A stretch of DNA of 46,087 nucleotides. It comes from Oceanicola sp. 22II-s10i (GTDB taxonomy: Bacteria > Pseudomonadota > Alphaproteobacteria > Rhodobacterales > Rhodobacteraceae). The translations under genes and the position numbers were made by a program. The notes under the pieces are model-generated. The model did no database searches, was not told the origin of the DNA, and saw only the letters and a program-made list of their open reading frames with translations. The DNA lies in NCBI RefSeq assembly GCF_002210105.1, contig NZ_AQQU01000018.1, forward strand, positions 1 through 46,087. The letters run 5' to 3'. Every line of letters begins with the position of its first letter. Within the stretch, counting starts at the first letter, position 1. Positions 43,140 through 46,087 of this stretch are shown piece after piece.

Positions 43140-45038
43140 ATGGCAAACCCATTTCAGCGCCGAGCGACTGAGTACATTCGAGACGCAGAGGCTTTCCTTT
43201 CAATAGTAAGCCCACTGCCTTTGACAACTTTCCTTGCGAATAGTCCGCACAAGGATCAGCTCTTTTCGCACCCGATACGGATCATCGGTTCGCCCGGTAC
43301 TGGGAAAACGATGCTGGCTACCTTGGCTGAGTTTCGCATGGTCGAGTCGATCCTAAGGGATCAAAACAGCGATACAAACAAACCGCTCGCTCGTGCACTC
43401 GGCGATGCTGGTTTTGTAGTAGATGGTCGTCCGCACGTGGCGGCGGTACGGATTCCTATGGAATCTGAGTATCGGGATTTTTGGGAGCTGCCCTACGATG
43501 AGGCGGTTCGTACAAAGCTTGCTTTTTGGCTCGTGCAAGCACGGGCAATGCTCGGCTTGATACGTGGTCTCACCGCGAGAGGGACGCGTGCACTCGATCA
43601 AATCCGCTTCATTCCACGCGCCGACTTTGAAACCCAGGTGGAGCAAATCGGTGGATTAGATGCAGAAGGTGTTCGTCGTCGGGCACTTGAGGTAGAGCGG
43701 GCAATCTATAGCGTTGGGTCCGGCCTAGTACCGCCATCCCTAGAAGAGCTGCCGTACGAAGCAACTGCGCCCTATGCGCCATTCGATGTAATCCAAGCAG
43801 TCGAGATTGACTGGGATGGACAACCGTTGGAGCTGCGTCCACTCGCCATGCTCGACGATATCCACGACCTCCATCACGCCCAGTTGGAGGCGCTATTCCG
43901 AACTCTGTCGCATCGTGAAATGCGGTTTGGCAGATGGATGATGATGCGACTCGATGCACTTAGTCCTGGGGCAGTACTTCGGTCGCCAGATTCTCAGCCA
44001 GGCCACAATCGAACACAGGGACGCGATTTCTTAGATATCCATATGCAGCTCGACTCGGACAAGGGTGCTGCTCGAAAGAAATTCCGCCGTATGGCGCTGG
44101 GAATGGCCGATCTGTATCTACCGATGATCCCGACTTTCAGAAATCGGCCTCCACCACTAAGAAGTCTGCTGTCGGGCGCAGCGCCAAAGCTGACGGATGC
44201 CCAACTTCGCGATCTTCGCGAAACCACCGATAAGGACCAGCGTCGCCTTGAAATCACTGACGAGAGACGTGCGTCGATAGACGAGTTGGTTGCTGGCTAT
44301 GCAAAGAAGGGCGCAGTCGGCGACGACGTTGCCGTCGCTATGTCGCGAATTCTTCTGCACCGATACGATAAACGAAGAGCAAACGTGACGCCTTCATTGT
44401 TCGGCGACGACGATGATCCGGATCCACGAAATCCATTGAAAGCGGATGCAGGTGTCGCCCACGGCGCGAGAGTTCATCTGCACCATCAATTCGGTCGACC
44501 GTTCCACTTTGGAGCCGATGATGTTTGCGATGCCAGCAACGAGAACGCCGAGGTTTTTCTTGGTTTTGCTGGGGCGCTGGTTGGCGAAGTTGAAACGCGT
44601 GCCGTTCGGAGAAAGCCGTTAGAACTTGACGCCAAGGTTCAGCAAGCCGTTCTACGCGACGAGGCTGAACGGATAATTCGAGAGTGGGCATTTCCGCAAG
44701 CAACTCGTGTCCGTGCCCTCGTGCGTGCGATTGGCAGGGCTTGTGTTGACCGAACACTCGAACCCAACGCGCCACTCGATGCAGGAGCAAACGCGATTGG
44801 TATTCTGGAGGAGGAATTCAAGATGCTTCCTTCCGACGATCCAATACTATTGGTGCTAAAACATGCTGTAGCCAGCGGTGCGGTCACAATTGAACGTGAC
44901 TATGGTCAGGGCGGTAAGCTGTGGTGTCTTATCGAACTGACAGGAACCGTGGCCCTCGCTTTCGGTCTGACCTTTGTGCGCGGTGGCTTCATTCCAACTA
45001 AGGAAAGCTTCTTTCGCGAGGCTTTGGCCGATGCGTGA
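43140..45038 (+). CDS. AAA+ ATPase, ORC/CDC6-like, of a candidate defence cassette
   Basis: 632 residues. Walker A IIGSPGTGKTML (about 48-59) and Walker B RPLAMLDDIHDLHHAQLEALF (about 234-254, Asp-Asp at the core). Between them is a large helical insert; a sensor-like segment MMMRLDALSPGAVL follows. The C-terminal 250 residues are charged helices ending in what looks like a winged-helix (AIGILEEEFKMLPSDDPILLVLKHAVASGAVTIER). It resembles the ORC/CDC6-like ATPases reported beside PRTase-CE genes; it may sense nucleic acid or assemble on the effector. It overlaps the next gene by 8 nt, so the three genes form one operon. Confidence 0.72.
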   Translation: MANPFQRRATEYIRDAEAFLSIVSPLPLTTFLANSPHKDQLFSHPIRIIGSPGTGKTMLATLAEFRMVESILRDQNSDTNKPLARALGDAGFVVDGRPHVAAVRIPMESEYRDFWELPYDEAVRTKLAFWLVQARAMLGLIRGLTARGTRALDQIRFIPRADFETQVEQIGGLDAEGVRRRALEVERAIYSVGSGLVPPSLEELPYEATAPYAPFDVIQAVEIDWDGQPLELRPLAMLDDIHDLHHAQLEALFRTLSHREMRFGRWMMMRLDALSPGAVLRSPDSQPGHNRTQGRDFLDIHMQLDSDKGAARKKFRRMALGMADLYLPMIPTFRNRPPPLRSLLSGAAPKLTDAQLRDLRETTDKDQRRLEITDERRASIDELVAGYAKKGAVGDDVAVAMSRILLHRYDKRRANVTPSLFGDDDDPDPRNPLKADAGVAHGARVHLHHQFGRPFHFGADDVCDASNENAEVFLGFAGALVGEVETRAVRRKPLELDAKVQQAVLRDEAERIIREWAFPQATRVRALVRAIGRACVDRTLEPNAPLDAGANAIGILEEEFKMLPSDDPILLVLKHAVASGAVTIERDYGQGGKLWCLIELTGTVALAFGLTFVRGGFIPTKESFFREALADA

Positions 45039-46071
45039 ACACTGGGCGAACTGCATCACACACGCTGACGACGAGGTCGACACATTTGTGGACGAGTACT
45101 TTTCTGAAGAGCATAGACGCGTCCTGCTTGTTGCTGCGGCGGGATTTGATCCCCGATCACGCTCCGTGGCGCTTAAGTTGCAGAAGGTGCTCGGAAATCG
45201 TCTGAGTGCAGTGTTCGTGCGAGAGGAACGCCCAGGTGCAAATCAGGCCCTTCGTGATCGCGCAGACGCAAACGAGACTTCTCTCCTGCAGTCAATACCC
45301 GGAAGCGAGGTGGTTCGAATTGAAATCTTCGCCGACGACGGGGCGCCGGTGGGTGGGCGACGTATTGCCGGCGCACTTTCTGAGCGGCCGATCCCAGACG
45401 AGATAACGGATGTGGTCGTCGATCTGAGCGCTCTGTCGGTCGGTATTGGGTTTCCGGCGGCTAGGTTACTCCTTGAAGACTGTGAGAAGAATCCGGGACG
45501 GACGTTCCACCTCATGATTGCGTCGGACCCGGATCTCGATGATCTGATCCGAAGCGATCCCTCCGACCGCCCAAGTCCAGTTCGGGGCTTCGCTCCTATA
45601 GCTAGGTCCTCGGACGACACAGAGGACATGGAGCTTGCTCAGATCTGGATACCGCAACTGGCGCAGGGCAGGGCTTCTACCTTGAACCTTATCGGAAGCC
45701 AGCTTCAAGTTCGAGACTTCTACAAGATCTGTCCAATCTTGCCGTTTCCTGCAAAAGATCCTCGCAGAGCGGACGATCTTGTTGCTGAGTACCAAGAGCA
45801 AATCACTGAAGAATGGCACGTTGACCCCAGAGACTTCCTATACGTGTCAGAGTGGAATCCTCTCGACACGTACCGGAGGCTGTCACGGCTGAAGCTACGT
45901 TTTGATCGAACGATGAAGGGAACGTACTTGTTGCGCATGGTTCTATCGCCGATCGGGAGTAAGGTGATGGCTGCCGGTGCCATGATGGCAGCAATCGAGC
46001 ATGACATGGCAGTGCAGTATGTCGAGACTGAGAGTGACCTGAGACCCGTATCTTCCTCCATTTTGAGGTAG
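45031..46071 (+). CDS. Unrecognised alpha/beta protein, third gene of the candidate defence cassette
   Basis: 346 residues from ATG 45031 (in-frame upstream codons to 44974 only overlap the ATPase). I do not recognise the family. The N-terminal half reads like a Rossmann-type sandwich: RRVLLVAAAGFDPRS (strand, glycine loop, helix), RLSAVFVREERPG, DVVVDLSALSVGIGFPAARLL, FHLMIASDPDLDDL. The second half (ILPFPAKDPRRADDLVAEYQEQ, LYVSEWNPLDTYRRLSRLKL, VLSPIGSKVMAAGAMMAAIE) is mixed, with no signal peptide or membrane segment. The GFDPRS loop and following Asp/Ser residues are candidates for ligand binding. Complete, stop TAG at 46071; whether more cassette genes follow cannot be seen. Confidence 0.7.
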   Translation: MREHWANCITHADDEVDTFVDEYFSEEHRRVLLVAAAGFDPRSRSVALKLQKVLGNRLSAVFVREERPGANQALRDRADANETSLLQSIPGSEVVRIEIFADDGAPVGGRRIAGALSERPIPDEITDVVVDLSALSVGIGFPAARLLLEDCEKNPGRTFHLMIASDPDLDDLIRSDPSDRPSPVRGFAPIARSSDDTEDMELAQIWIPQLAQGRASTLNLIGSQLQVRDFYKICPILPFPAKDPRRADDLVAEYQEQITEEWHVDPRDFLYVSEWNPLDTYRRLSRLKLRFDRTMKGTYLLRMVLSPIGSKVMAAGAMMAAIEHDMAVQYVETESDLRPVSSSILR

Positions 46072-46087
46072 AGTCCGGCCCAACCAG

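Noticed and set aside
1..46087. CRISPR arrays, tRNA or rRNA genes.
   Set aside because: No regularly spaced repeats, and no tRNA- or rRNA-like stretches were noticed on either strand; a dedicated scan would be needed to exclude a tRNA with certainty.

Overview
The window looks like part of a catabolic repABC plasmid of an alphaproteobacterium, most probably Rhodobacterales (Roseobacter/Paracoccus type). The evidence is an apparent repA-repB-ctRNA-repC replicon, a DUF736 gene, a DUF1403-scpB pair, high-GC coding, long operons with 4-8 bp start/stop overlaps, and many insertion sequences of families common on such plasmids. Family names come from reading the proteins by eye; no database search was possible.

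Layout. (1) 1-8218: CoA-ester metabolism. A truncated citryl-CoA lyase/citrate synthase-like gene and an acyl-CoA dehydrogenase lie on +. On - lie MaoC hydratase, MmgE/PrpD (frameshifted), acyl-CoA dehydrogenase, GntR regulator, CitE-type lyase and a broken methyltransferase. A divergent CaiB/BaiF CoA-transferase lies on +. Transferase, hydratase and CitE lyase are the three steps of itaconate (C5-dicarboxylate) catabolism through citramalyl-CoA. (2) 8545-11020: a complete IS66-family element with 8-bp target duplication. (3) 11030-27256: one 16-kb minus-strand operon for an aromatic acid. Order: ferredoxin reductase, Rieske oxygenase alpha and beta, cis-diol dehydrogenase, Rieske ferredoxin, TetR regulator, Liv-type ABC uptake system (binding protein, two permeases, two ATPases), two extradiol-dioxygenase-like proteins, ACMSD-like amidohydrolase, then the meta-cleavage lower pathway (hydratase, acetylating acetaldehyde dehydrogenase, 4-hydroxy-2-oxovalerate aldolase, hydrolase). 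A near-perfect 22-bp palindrome sits inside two divergent promoters at the operon head and is the likely TetR operator. The other promoter drives an unknown 172-residue protein. (4) 27925-33356: a pile of broken IS110, IS66, IS3 and IS30 pieces, a 5'-truncated aadA-like gene and one intact IS110 transposase. (5) 33533-37961: DUF736 and the repABC replicon, with a 40-bp perfect palindrome before repA whose 18-bp core recurs inside repB, and an antisense RNA before repC. (6) 37974-40887: tyrosine recombinase, DUF1403 and ScpB-like genes. (7) 40952-46071: a DUF1778/GNAT toxin-antitoxin pair divergent from a three-gene cassette: a phosphoribosyltransferase-like protein, an ORC/CDC6-like AAA+ ATPase and an unrecognised alpha/beta protein.

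How the genes work together. The 16-kb operon encodes import, ring dihydroxylation, rearomatisation, ring cleavage, decarboxylation and conversion to pyruvate plus acetyl-CoA. The left-hand CoA cluster would feed pyruvate and acetyl-CoA from a C5 dicarboxylate, but two of its genes are disrupted. The last three genes look like a candidate immune (conflict) system carried beside the plasmid's addiction module, and are the most novel part of the window.
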